A DNA stretch of 64,000 bases. It comes from Kaistia defluvii (lineage in GTDB: Bacteria > Pseudomonadota > Alphaproteobacteria > Rhizobiales > Kaistiaceae). Below, in pieces: positions 1 to 8,839 of the stretch (position 1 is its first letter; each line of letters begins with the position of its first letter). Position numbers and translations under genes: made by a program. Location of the stretch: the NCBI RefSeq assembly GCF_040548815.1, contig NZ_JBEPSM010000002.1, positions 434,001 to 498,000 of the forward strand. The letters are read 5' to 3'. The notes under the pieces were generated by a model. The model searched no databases. It worked only from the letters and a program-made list of their open reading frames with translations, and was not told where the DNA came from.

Positions 1-19
1 GCCCGACACGAAACACCTC

Positions 20-1726
20 ATGCCCCGGAAGCCCCGGGGCATGAGTGATTCCGTTCTTCCCGCGCCATTGATGCGGGCAGCTCCCGCCCGCTCGGATCGA
101 GCCTGGGTCATCGGCTCGGCCCTGGTTGCCCTTCTGGCATTGGCGCCCATCGGGGGCCTCGTCTTCTTCGCCTCGCGCGGCTCCGGCGAACTCTGGCCGC
201 ATCTGATCGCCAATGTCCTGCCCGTCGCTGCGCGCACGACCGCGCTGCTTCTACTGGGCGTCGGCATCCTGGTCACCATTCTGGGCATCGGCACGGCCTG
301 GCTGGTGACGGCCTATCGCTTTCCCGGCCGCCGGCTGTTTGAGTGGGCGCTGCTGCTGCCGCTTTCGGTGCCGAGCTACGTCATGGCCTTCGCCTATCTC
401 GACGTCGTGCATCCGGTCGGCCCCCTGCAGACAGGCCTTCGCAATCTCTTCGGCATCAGCGACCCTCGCGGCCTGCCGTTTCCAGAGATCCGCTCGCTCG
501 GCGGCGCGATCCTGCTGCTCGGCCTGATCCTCTATCCCTATGTCTACCTGCCGGTCCGGGCGCTGTTCGTCATGCAGTCGGCTTCGATGCTGGAAGCCTC
601 GCGCACGCTGGGCGCGGGCCGCTTCCGCGCCTTTCGCACTGTCGCCTTGCCCTTGGCGCGTCCGGCTGTGGCGGTTGGCGTCAGCCTGGCGCTGATGGAA
701 GCGCTGAACGACATCGGCGCGTCGGAATTCCTCGGCGTCCGCACGCTGACGGTCGCGATCTACACCACCTGGGTAACGCGCTCGTCGATCGAAGGTGCGG
801 CACAGATTGCGCTCGTCATGCTGGCGATCGTCTTTGCGCTGGTGCTGCTCGAGCGGCTCGGGCGGAGCGGCATGAATTATTCAGGCCCGCGCGGCAACAC
901 GCCGGCTATGGCGCAGACGCTTTCGGGCGTCTCGGCGCTGTCGGCGACGCTCGCCTGCGCGCTGCCGATCCTGCTCGGCTTCGTGGTGCCGGCAAGCTAT
1001 CTGGTCGTCTCGGCTGTGCGCCGCATCCGGCTGGGCGGCTTGCCGCCCGATCTCTGGGTCTGGACCGGCAACAGCGTCTTCTTCGCCGCGATTGCCGCTC
1101 TCCTCACCCTGGCCGTCGGCCTGTTCCTCGCTACGGCCGGCCGGATGTCCCGGCGAAAGACGCTGCATGGCATGATCCGCCTCGCCGGCATCGGCTATGC
1201 CATTCCGGGCACGGTGCTGGCCGTCGGCCTGCTGGTGCCCATCGCCGGCCTCGACAACTGGATCGCCGACGCGGTGAAGAGTGTTTGGGGCCGGTCGCCG
1301 GGTTTGATCCTGATGAGTTCCGGCGCCGCGCTGGTGCTCGCCTATTGCCTGCGTTTCCAGGCGATTTCGATCGGCGGCATCGAATCCGGCTTCACCCGCA
1401 TCGCCCCCTCGATCGACATGGCGGCGCGCAGTCTCGGCGCCGGCACGGCCCGGATCTCCGGCGGCATCCACATGCCGCTACTGTCGCCGGCGCTCGCCGC
1501 GGCGGGCCTGCTGGTCTTCGTCGACTGTATGAAGGAATTGCCGGCGACGCTGCTGCTGCGCCCGTTCAATTTCGAGACGCTCGCGACCTATGTCTATGGC
1601 GAGGCGGCGCGCGGCACCTATGAGGATGGCGCGGTGGCGGCGTTGGTCATCGTCTTCGTCGGCATGCTGCCGGTCGCGCTTCTGGCCCGCGCCGGAACGC
1701 GCGAGCGCCGAAAGCCGCCGGGCTAG
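20..1726 (+). CDS. Iron(III)-type ABC transporter permease, two fused membrane domains
   Basis: Inner-membrane permease of the FbpB/ThiP type, in which one chain carries both transmembrane domains that other importers split between two proteins. The length of 568 residues is right for the family. Each half has an EAA-type coupling loop: one starts near residue 192 (EASRTLGAGRFRAFRTVALP) and one near residue 465 (DMAARSLGAG). The second half ends with the family's KELPATLLLRPF stretch. The start is uncertain: ATG at 20 has no ribosome site, while ATG at 41 has a weak GGAAG and follows a GC hairpin at about 21-39. The substrate-binding protein and ATPase are not in the window and probably lie upstream. 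The stop overlaps the stop of the convergent TPP enzyme by four bases (CTAG). Ferric iron is the usual substrate; thiamine or putrescine remain possible. Confidence 0.85.
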   Translation: MPRKPRGMSDSVLPAPLMRAAPARSDRAWVIGSALVALLALAPIGGLVFFASRGSGELWPHLIANVLPVAARTTALLLLGVGILVTILGIGTAWLVTAYRFPGRRLFEWALLLPLSVPSYVMAFAYLDVVHPVGPLQTGLRNLFGISDPRGLPFPEIRSLGGAILLLGLILYPYVYLPVRALFVMQSASMLEASRTLGAGRFRAFRTVALPLARPAVAVGVSLALMEALNDIGASEFLGVRTLTVAIYTTWVTRSSIEGAAQIALVMLAIVFALVLLERLGRSGMNYSGPRGNTPAMAQTLSGVSALSATLACALPILLGFVVPASYLVVSAVRRIRLGGLPPDLWVWTGNSVFFAAIAALLTLAVGLFLATAGRMSRRKTLHGMIRLAGIGYAIPGTVLAVGLLVPIAGLDNWIADAVKSVWGRSPGLILMSSGAALVLAYCLRFQAISIGGIESGFTRIAPSIDMAARSLGAGTARISGGIHMPLLSPALAAAGLLVFVDCMKELPATLLLRPFNFETLATYVYGEAARGTYEDGAVAALVIVFVGMLPVALLARAGTRERRKPPG

Positions 1727-3399
1727 CCCTTCAGGCTCTTGCCCTTGATCTCGTCGATGGTCGAGGAGGGGGAGATCGCCTGCGGGTCGACCTTCACATG
1801 AAGGATGGCAGGTTTGCCGGTTGCCTGGGCACGTTCAAAGGCGGGCCAGAAATCCTCGGTCCGCTCTACCGTTTCGCCATGGCCGCCATAGGCGCGGGCA
1901 AGAGCTGCGAAATCCGGATTGACGAGCTTCGTCGCTTCGATCCGGTCGGGGTAGCTGCGCTCCTGATGCGCGCGAATGGTGCCATACATGCCGTTGTCGA
2001 CGACGATTACGATAATCGCCGCGCCCTCCTGCACCGCAGTGCCGAATTCGTTGCTCGTCATCTGGAAGCAGCCGTCGCCCGCAAAGGCGATCACAGTGCG
2101 TTCGGGATAGCGCAGCTTGGCGGCGACGGCCGCCGGCAGGCCATAGCCCATCGAGCCGGAGGTCGGCGCCAGTTGCGTCTTCGATCCGCGGAAGCGGTGA
2201 TAGCGATGCACCCAGTTGGCGTAGTTGCCGGCGCCGTTGGTGAGGATCGCATCCTTGTCCAGATGGTCCCGAAGCGTCCGCATCACGGCGCCCATCTCGA
2301 CGCCGCCGACATTGCGCGGCTTCGGCTCCGACCAGGCGCGATAGGATTCGTTGGCGGCGCGCGTCTCGGCGCTCCAGGGAATGGTGGCCGGCGGATGCAC
2401 CGCCTCGAGCTGGGCGGCAAAGCCGTTCGGCGTCGCGTTGATGGCAAGCGTCGGGCGATAGACGCGGCCGAGTTCGTCTGCCCCGCCATGCACATGCACC
2501 AGCGTCTGCTTCGGCTGCGGGATGTCGAGCAGCGTATAGCCGGAGGAGGGCATCTCGCTCATCCGGCCGCCAACCAGGATCAGCAGGTCGGCTTCCTTCG
2601 CCCGCTTGGCGAGCGCGGGGTTGATCGCGATGCCGACCTCGCCGGCGAAATTCGGATGCTCGTGGTCGAACAGGCCCTGCCGGCGCAGCGAGACGCCGAC
2701 CGGCAGATCGAAGCGTTCGGCGAAGCGCTGCATCGAGGCGATCGCCGCGTCGCTCCAGCGCGAGCCGCCCAGCACCAGCAGCGGCCGTTCCGCCTTCCAG
2801 AGCATCTTCTGCAACTGCGCGGTCTGGGTCAGGCCGGGATAGGTCTCGATCGGCTCGGACGCGCCGACGGAGGCGACGGCGGCCTTCTCGCGCAGCATGT
2901 CCTCCGGCAGCGCCAGCACGACAGGCCCGGGCCGGCCGGACGTCGCCACCTGGAAGGCGCGGGACAGGAATTCCGGAATGCGCTCGGCTTCATCGATCTC
3001 GGCCACCCATTTGACCACGTCGCCGAACATCTTCCGGTAGTCGATCTCCTGGAACGCCTCGCGCTCGCGCATGGAGCGGCCAACCTGGCCGACGAAGAGG
3101 ATCATCGGCGTCGAGTCCTGCATGGCGACATGCAGGCCGGCGGCGGCGTTGGTTGCGCCCGGTCCGCGCGTGACGAAGCAGATGCCGGGCTTGCCGGCGA
3201 GCTTGCCCCAGGCTTCGGCCATCATCGCCGCGCCGCCCTCATGCCGTGCCACCGTCACGAGAATCGCCGAATCATGCAGCGCGTCGAGCACGGCCAGATA
3301 GCTCTCGCCGGGGACGCAGAACACGCGTTCGACGCCATTGGCCTCCAGCGCCTCGACAATGAGTCGGCCACCGGTGCGGGAGGGGATGACGTCGGGCAT
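1723..3399 (-). CDS. Thiamine-pyrophosphate-dependent enzyme, acetolactate synthase large-subunit-like
   Basis: Cytoplasmic TPP enzyme of the acetohydroxyacid synthase/benzoylformate decarboxylase fold, 558 residues, the usual length. The N-terminal pyrimidine-binding domain carries the cofactor-activating glutamate at E54 (VARHEGGAAMMAEAWG). The C-terminal domain has the pyrophosphate/magnesium motif GDG at 441-443 followed by DNGMYGT near 469. ATG at 3399 is preceded by AAGGA at good spacing. No regulatory small subunit (IlvN) lies nearby, so a catabolic role, or a decarboxylase/carboligase other than branched-chain amino acid synthesis, is more likely than ilvB itself. The substrate cannot be told from sequence. 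Confidence 0.85.
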   Translation of the reverse strand: MPDVIPSRTGGRLIVEALEANGVERVFCVPGESYLAVLDALHDSAILVTVARHEGGAAMMAEAWGKLAGKPGICFVTRGPGATNAAAGLHVAMQDSTPMILFVGQVGRSMREREAFQEIDYRKMFGDVVKWVAEIDEAERIPEFLSRAFQVATSGRPGPVVLALPEDMLREKAAVASVGASEPIETYPGLTQTAQLQKMLWKAERPLLVLGGSRWSDAAIASMQRFAERFDLPVGVSLRRQGLFDHEHPNFAGEVGIAINPALAKRAKEADLLILVGGRMSEMPSSGYTLLDIPQPKQTLVHVHGGADELGRVYRPTLAINATPNGFAAQLEAVHPPATIPWSAETRAANESYRAWSEPKPRNVGGVEMGAVMRTLRDHLDKDAILTNGAGNYANWVHRYHRFRGSKTQLAPTSGSMGYGLPAAVAAKLRYPERTVIAFAGDGCFQMTSNEFGTAVQEGAAIIVIVVDNGMYGTIRAHQERSYPDRIEATKLVNPDFAALARAYGGHGETVERTEDFWPAFERAQATGKPAILHVKVDPQAISPSSTIDEIKGKSLKG

Positions 3400-3546
3400 G
3401 CAGGAGATCCTTGCGAGAGGCGGGTCTATTCGATTCCGCGGTCGGTAACCGGGATCGCGAAAGAGGGGATGGTGGCATCAACTTCTGTTCGGCGAAAGCC
3501 GGTGTCGTTAGACTGCTGTAACGGGGCCATTCTAGGGACGGAAAAA

Positions 3547-4473
3547 TTGCGCAGCGGATCAATTCTCTGGAAGACCGGCCTTGCCGGCATGGCGATGGCG
3601 GCCCTGATCACGGCGTCGTCGACGGCGCTCTTCGCGCAGTCCGAGGGCGAGGACGACAAGCCGCTTTTCCCGACGGCCGAATTGGCTGAGGGCGCGAAGG
3701 ACGCGACCATCACCGATTCGGGCATCACGGCGCGTATTTTCCAAGAGCGGCGGCCGAAGATCGATCCGGATGATGACGTTCCTGTCCTGCAGGTCAGCGT
3801 TGGCGGCAAGATGGTGCTGGAGCATGTCGGCACCGCCTCGGGCATGGCCGTGCCGACGATGAGCGCGTCGATCGTGGACATCGACCCGACCAACAAGAGC
3901 AAGGAAGTCTATTTCAGCAGCTATACCGGTGGCGCGCATTGCTGCTCCGAAGTCGTGGTCGCGACCGAAACCGACAAGGGCTGGGTCGCAGTCCCGATCG
4001 GCTCGTTCGACGGCGATGGCGACTACCTCCAGGATCTCAACGACGACGGCGAAGCCGAGATCGTCACGGTCGACAACGCCTTCCTGTACACGTTCGACTG
4101 CTATGCCTGCAGCGCTGCGCCGCTCGTCATCAAGTCGGTGCGCGACGGCAAGCTCGTCGACGTCACTACCGAGCCGCGTTTCGCCAAGGCCCATCGCGAC
4201 TGGCTGCGCCAGCTTGAGAGCGATTCCGATCCGGTCGAGCGCTGGAAGTCCCCGGGCTTTCTCGCGGGATGGGTCGCGGCGAGCATTCGCGCCGGCGAGG
4301 GTGAGCAGGCGTTCAAGCAGTTGCAGAAGCACTGGAACCTGGCCACGGACCCCGGCGAGGAGACCTGCCTGACGGGTGGCGACATCGATAGCTGCGCGGC
4401 GAAAGACCGGAAATTGTTGAAGTTTCCGGACCGGCTGAAACTCTTCCTCGACCGCAACGGCTACCGTTTGTGA
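3547..4473 (+). CDS. Conserved secreted protein of unknown function, FG-GAP-like segment
   Basis: I do not recognise a named family. The predicted product (308 residues from the TTG at 3547) starts with a basic segment and a hydrophobic core, with likely signal-peptidase cleavage after A30, so it should be periplasmic or outer-membrane associated. The middle has an acidic beta-propeller-like stretch (FDGDGDYLQDLNDDGEAEIV) resembling VCBS/FG-GAP calcium-binding loops. Six cysteines occur in pairs (HCC, CYAC and two near the C-terminus), consistent with disulfides. TTG at 3547 has GGGACGG upstream; an in-frame ATG at 3469 is the alternative but its purine run is too close. The open frame extends far upstream only because it is antisense to the TPP gene. 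Confidence 0.6.
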   Translation: MRSGSILWKTGLAGMAMAALITASSTALFAQSEGEDDKPLFPTAELAEGAKDATITDSGITARIFQERRPKIDPDDDVPVLQVSVGGKMVLEHVGTASGMAVPTMSASIVDIDPTNKSKEVYFSSYTGGAHCCSEVVVATETDKGWVAVPIGSFDGDGDYLQDLNDDGEAEIVTVDNAFLYTFDCYACSAAPLVIKSVRDGKLVDVTTEPRFAKAHRDWLRQLESDSDPVERWKSPGFLAGWVAASIRAGEGEQAFKQLQKHWNLATDPGEETCLTGGDIDSCAAKDRKLLKFPDRLKLFLDRNGYRL

Positions 4474-4579
4474 TTTTTTGCAATCGCGGGCAACGGAAAT
4501 GTTTGCCTGCTGCGTTGAAGCCTATGCGGGTGGCTTCGGGCGCTTTCGCGCGTCCTCAATTTTGATGGGATGGAAGATA

Positions 4580-4903
4580 ATGCTTTCTCGACGTTCTCTG
4601 TTGACCGGGTTGCTGGCTGCGGCTGTCGCCGCACCTTTGGCATCGGTGGCGCCCGGCGAGGCCGAGGCGCAGCAGTGGGGTCCCAATCCAGATCGTCGGC
4701 CCCCGCCGCCGCGTCGCGAACGCGTTCCCCCGCCACGCCGTGGCTTTGTCTGGGTGCCCGGCCACTGGCAGTGGCGCCGCGGTCGTTATGTTTGGATGAG
4801 CGGCGGCTGGGTCCCGGCGCGTCCGGGCTATCGCTATCGCCGGCCGGACTGGGTCTGGCGCGGCGGCCGATGGGTCTACGCACCGGGCGGCTGGTATCGC
4901 TAA
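4580..4903 (+). CDS. YXWGXW-repeat-type secreted protein
   Basis: Small exported protein of 107 residues. The N-terminus has a Tat-like SRRSLLTG and hydrophobic stretch with cleavage expected after A30. The mature part opens with a proline/arginine-rich linker and then carries W-rich repeats: FVWVPGHWQW, YVWMSGGWVP, WVWRGGRWVYAPGGWYR. This is the YXWGXW pattern found in short periplasmic or surface proteins of many proteobacteria; no function is established. ATG at 4580 is chosen because GGAAG lies just upstream and it places the signal peptide at the N-terminus; ATG at 4565 adds five residues. A strong terminator follows, so it is likely the last gene of its transcript. Confidence 0.7.
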   Translation: MLSRRSLLTGLLAAAVAAPLASVAPGEAEAQQWGPNPDRRPPPPRRERVPPPRRGFVWVPGHWQWRRGRYVWMSGGWVPARPGYRYRRPDWVWRGGRWVYAPGGWYR

Positions 4904-4921
4904 GCCCTAGCTTCTAAGCGG

Positions 4922-4951
4922 AAACGGCGCGGATCTCTCCGCGCCGTTTTT
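4922..4951 (+). terminator. Rho-independent terminator after the YXWGXW gene
   Basis: A perfect 9-bp GC stem (CGGCGCGGA / TCCGCGCCG) with a TCTC loop, extended by AAA/TTT, runs into five T residues. It lies between convergent genes, and the A-run on the left means it may also stop the opposite GH2 transcript. Confidence 0.9.
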
Positions 4952-4974
4952 CGTTGATGCGCCTTGCTGCGTGC

Positions 4975-7413
4975 TCAGCGATAGGTCGCGCCAAGATGGT
5001 GCACCGTGAGCTCCGCTGCCTTCGGCAAGGCATGGCCGGCTTCGGGCTTGAAGGTGACGATGCGGGGTTCGCCCGGCAGAAGCAGGAAGCTGGCGTCGTC
5101 GAAATGGCCGGGAATGCCTTCCGCCTCGGCGCGAACGTGGAAGGCGGGCGCATCGGCCGAAAGCAGGAAGCGTCCCGCGCCGACATCCTGAACCGAAACC
5201 GTGGTCTCGGGCAGCTCGAAGCGCTTGGGCACATCCGGGAAAACCACGATCTGACGCTCCGGCGACGCGACGCCGTCGACGATTGCGTCGATGACATAGA
5301 ACCGATCCTGGACGATCGGCGCCGGGATCGCCATGACTTCGACCGCGCGGTCGGGCGGAATGCTCCCCTTGGCGTGGCGCTCGGCAATCAGCGTGCCCTC
5401 GAGATCGAAACTCCGCAGCCGCGTTTCCATGGCGACCGGCTCGTGCAGGTCGTTGATGGCGCGGACAGTGAGCTTGCCGTCGAGCATGCGGGCGGCCAGC
5501 GCGACCGGCGCGAAGAAGCGCTTGGCGTGGTAGTGCAGCGTCTTCCACGCCAGCGAATGGTCGATCGACGACCACGACACGGCCGGCCACACATCGTTCA
5601 ACTGCCAGTACAGCGCGCCCATCGAGTGCGGCTTGAGGCTGCGCCAGTAGCGCACCGCCGTCTCAATCGCCATCGCCTGCTGCAATTGCGACAGGTAGAC
5701 GAAGCTCTCGAAGCCGGAGGGCACGCGGAAATAGCGCGCCATCGTGTCGATGATGCGGGAATTCCCGGCGCCGTCGCGCTGATGAAATTCCATCACCGGC
5801 GAGGTTGCGTTCCAGTTCTCGCGGCCGCCCGCAAAGGCGCGGATGCCGGTCATGGACGGGAAGGACTGGAAGCCAAACTCGGAGCAGAAGCGCGGCTGCA
5901 CGGTATAGTAGTGGTCGAAATTCTTGTTCGAGTGCCAGACGTCCCAGAAATGCAAGTCGCCCGAGCGGTCGTCGTGCCAGGCGTCGCCATAGTCCATGTC
6001 GCCATTGCAGGGCGAGGACGGCCAAAAACGGCGGTCCGCATCGGTATCCTGGACCGCCTTGTCGATCACCCGGTTGAAGCGGTCGTAATTGACGAGATAG
6101 CGGTCCCTGTTGTTGCGCGAGATCTCGAACCAGTTGAGCGAGCCGATCACCTCGTTGTCGCCGCACCAGATCGCGATCGACGGGCGGCTGGAAAGGCGCT
6201 TGATCTGGTAGCGCAGTTCCGCATCGATCTCGTTCAGGAAATCCGGGGTCGAGGGATATTGCGAGCAGGAGAACATCATGTCCTGCCAGATCAGCAGGCC
6301 GAGGCGGTCGCAGGCGTCGTAAAAGGCGTCGAATTCGTAGAAGCCGCCGCCCCAGAGCCGGACCATGTTCATATTGGCCTCGACGGCCGCTGAAAGCAGC
6401 GCTTCGATCCGATCCGGCGTAATCGCGGCGGGCAGGGAGTCGGCCGGGATCCAGTTGGCGCCCTTGGCGAAGATGTCGACGCCATTGACGCGGAAGAACA
6501 TCGAGGCGCCGACCTCGTCCTTGTCGGTGACCACTTCGAGCGTGCGGAAACCGATATGGCGGCGAACCGTATCGCCGGGGATCGTGACCACGGCCTCATA
6601 GAGCGGCTGCGCGCCATGGCCGGCCGGCCACCAGAGATCCGGGCTTTCGATGTCCAGGGCCAGGGACGCCTTGCCACCCCGTTCGTCCGACACCTTGACC
6701 TCGGCGTGGACGGTCTTGCCGGCGAGATCGAAGATCACGGGGACCGTAATGTCGGCTTGCGCCAGCAACTCGATCTCGGCGATCGCCGTCACCGTGCCGT
6801 CGCCATGATGGCGCTGGCGGATCTGCACAGCCTCGATCCGCGCCGTCTCGTAGAAATGCAGGATCGGCTCGGCATAGATGCCCGTGACCATCAGGCAGGG
6901 ACCCCAGTCCCAGCCGCCATGGCACTGTGCCTTGCGGATCATGTTGAGGTCGGGAACTTTGTTGTTCGAGACGCTCCACGGGATCGGGAAGGGCTGCTTC
7001 TTCGCGCGCTCGATAGCCTCCGCGCCGGCCGGCGAAAAGCGAATGCGCAGTTCGTTGGCGCCGGGCTTCAACGCCTCGGTCACATCGATGCGATGGCGGA
7101 TGAAGCTGGAGCCGAGCTTCGCCACCGGCTGGCCGTTCAGGAACACGTCGGCGAAGGTGTCGACGAATTCGAGCTCCAGCACGGCCCAGCGATCGGACAG
7201 CTGCGACGCCGCCACGTTGAAATCGCGCGCGATCTCCCAGACCGCCTCGCCGACCCACTGCATGTCGGCCTCATTGGTGCCGGTATAGGGCGACCCGATT
7301 CTTCCCTGCGCCAACAGCGCCGAATGCACATCACCGGGGATGGGGCAGGGGCCCATCGCGTCGCCTTTGGCATCCGAAAGCTGCCACGGTCCGGCAAGGG
7401 AGAGTTTCGACAT
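4975..7413 (-). CDS. Glycoside hydrolase family 2, beta-mannosidase-like
   Basis: Predicted retaining exo-hydrolase acting on non-reducing beta-mannosides, perhaps other beta-glycosides. 812 residues, typical for microbial GH2 mannosidases. Jelly-roll sugar-binding domain at the N-terminus (GPWQLSD, then WVGEAVWEIARDF), Ig-like domain, then the TIM barrel. The acid/base pair N420-E421 lies in WCGDNEVIGS and the nucleophile E512 in FCSEFGFQSFPS. There is no signal peptide, so it works in the cytoplasm on imported oligosaccharides. It is transcribed alone, divergent from transaldolase. Beta-mannosidase is preferred over beta-galactosidase because of the short N-terminal layout and the WCGDNE motif. 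Confidence 0.87.
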   Translation of the reverse strand: MSKLSLAGPWQLSDAKGDAMGPCPIPGDVHSALLAQGRIGSPYTGTNEADMQWVGEAVWEIARDFNVAASQLSDRWAVLELEFVDTFADVFLNGQPVAKLGSSFIRHRIDVTEALKPGANELRIRFSPAGAEAIERAKKQPFPIPWSVSNNKVPDLNMIRKAQCHGGWDWGPCLMVTGIYAEPILHFYETARIEAVQIRQRHHGDGTVTAIAEIELLAQADITVPVIFDLAGKTVHAEVKVSDERGGKASLALDIESPDLWWPAGHGAQPLYEAVVTIPGDTVRRHIGFRTLEVVTDKDEVGASMFFRVNGVDIFAKGANWIPADSLPAAITPDRIEALLSAAVEANMNMVRLWGGGFYEFDAFYDACDRLGLLIWQDMMFSCSQYPSTPDFLNEIDAELRYQIKRLSSRPSIAIWCGDNEVIGSLNWFEISRNNRDRYLVNYDRFNRVIDKAVQDTDADRRFWPSSPCNGDMDYGDAWHDDRSGDLHFWDVWHSNKNFDHYYTVQPRFCSEFGFQSFPSMTGIRAFAGGRENWNATSPVMEFHQRDGAGNSRIIDTMARYFRVPSGFESFVYLSQLQQAMAIETAVRYWRSLKPHSMGALYWQLNDVWPAVSWSSIDHSLAWKTLHYHAKRFFAPVALAARMLDGKLTVRAINDLHEPVAMETRLRSFDLEGTLIAERHAKGSIPPDRAVEVMAIPAPIVQDRFYVIDAIVDGVASPERQIVVFPDVPKRFELPETTVSVQDVGAGRFLLSADAPAFHVRAEAEGIPGHFDDASFLLLPGEPRIVTFKPEAGHALPKAAELTVHHLGATYR

Positions 7414-7622
7414 CAGCGCGTTTCCTCGATGCGATGCGGGTCTTTGCCGGCGAGCGTCGCGGCTAACGGGCGGGATTGCAACGCCGGAGCTTGTGGGAAG
7501 CGAGCTTCGTCGACCGTTTTCGGGCTGCGAAGATATTTTCGCGCTTCCATTTGGCCCACGGGATGATCATATGCCTCGTACAAGCGCGCGAAGGCGCGGC
7601 AGCCAGCCTGGAGGAGCGTCGG

Positions 7623-8594
7623 ATGACCTCGAAACTTGATCAGCTTAAAGCCATGACCGTGGTCGTTGCAGACACGGGCGATCTGGATGCTATCAAGACC
7701 TATCGTCCGGTAGATTGCACGACCAATCCCTCTCTCGTGCTGAAGGCCGCCGAACTTCCCGCCTACAAGGACGTCATCGAGAGCGCGATCGCCTGGGGCC
7801 GAAAGCAGGGCGGCACGCAGGACGCCATCGCCGCCCATGTCGGCGATCGTCTGGCCGTCGCCTTCGGCGCCGAAATGTCGAAGCTCGTCCCGGGCCGCAT
7901 CTCGACCGAGGTCGATGCCGATCTCTCCTTCGACGTCGAAGCTTCGGTAAAGCGCGCGCGCGAGATCATCGCCGAATATGACGCCCTCGGCGTCCCGCGC
8001 GAAAAGATCCTGGTCAAGCTCGCCTCGACCTGGGAAGGCATCCGCGCCGCCGCCGTCCTCCAGAAGGAAGGCATCGACTGCAACTTGACCCTGCTGTTCT
8101 CGCTCGCCCAGGCCGCTGCCTGCGCCGAGGCTGGCGTCTTCCTAATCTCGCCCTTCGTCGGCCGCATCCTCGACTGGCACGTCAAGGCTTCGGGCAAGAC
8201 GTTTGAGCCGGAAGAAGATCCGGGCGTCATCTCGGTTCGCCAGATCTACAGCTACTACAAGCAGCGCGGCATCGAGACGGTCGTTATGGGCGCGTCGTTC
8301 CGCTCGACCGGCGAGATCGAGGCTCTGGCCGGCTGTGACCGCCTGACCATCGCTCCGGCCTTGCTCGAGAAGCTCGCGGCCGACAATGGCACGCTGGTGC
8401 GCAAGCTTGATCCGAACAATACCGGCGAGAAGATCCCGACGATCGCGTCGGACGAGAAGAGCTTCCGCTGGGCGATGAACGAGGACCAGATGGCGACCGA
8501 GAAGCTCTCGGAAGGCATCCGCATGTTCGCCAAGGACCTCCGTGCGCTTCGCACGCTGATCGCCAAGCGCCTGGAAACCGGCGTTCCCGCCTGA
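7623..8594 (+). CDS. tal: Transaldolase
   Basis: Cytoplasmic pentose-phosphate enzyme that moves a dihydroxyacetone unit between sedoheptulose-7-phosphate and glyceraldehyde-3-phosphate. 323 residues, same class as E. coli TalB. The Schiff-base lysine falls at K132 ([11 protein letters not shown]), the number known in TalB, and the N-terminal CTTNPSL motif is present. The start ATG at 7623 has GGAGGAG eight bases upstream; the open frame continues further 5' but lacks a ribosome site. It is divergent from the GH2 gene and ends with its own terminator. In this neighbourhood it would recycle pentoses released by plant glycan breakdown. Confidence 0.95.
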   Translation: MTSKLDQLKAMTVVVADTGDLDAIKTYRPVDCTTNPSLVLKAAELPAYKDVIESAIAWGRKQGGTQDAIAAHVGDRLAVAFGAEMSKLVPGRISTEVDADLSFDVEASVKRAREIIAEYDALGVPREKILVKLASTWEGIRAAAVLQKEGIDCNLTLLFSLAQAAACAEAGVFLISPFVGRILDWHVKASGKTFEPEEDPGVISVRQIYSYYKQRGIETVVMGASFRSTGEIEALAGCDRLTIAPALLEKLAADNGTLVRKLDPNNTGEKIPTIASDEKSFRWAMNEDQMATEKLSEGIRMFAKDLRALRTLIAKRLETGVPA

Positions 8595-8614
8595 TCGATT
8601 TCTGGGTGATTTTC

Positions 8615-8650
8615 AAGGCCGGCTGCCCCCATGGGTTGCCGGCCTTTTTT
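8615..8650 (+). terminator. Rho-independent terminator after transaldolase
   Basis: Nine-base stem AAGGCCGGC / GCCGGCCTT, with a further CCC/GGG pairing inside the loop, followed by six T residues, 20 bp after the transaldolase stop. Confidence 0.9.
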
Positions 8651-8839
8651 GTTTTGGACCTCCTAACGCGCTCCCCCCGCCTCGTTCGCACTCCCGGATA
8701 TTTTCTGCGTGCAGTCTGTCGACAAATCAGCCAAGTTGCGGGGAACGGATTGCGCAAAGGTTTTCTCAAAGGCTGCGGCCAGCAAAGATTGGGCCGGCGG
8801 AGTCCGTCATTAACGCTCAATCGCGCATGGAAACGCCCG

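Noticed and set aside
1798..3546. Long upstream extension of the secreted-protein frame over the TPP enzyme gene
   Set aside because: It is antisense to a clear TPP enzyme, reads as arginine- and histidine-rich low-complexity sequence, and the signal peptide appears only after 3547.
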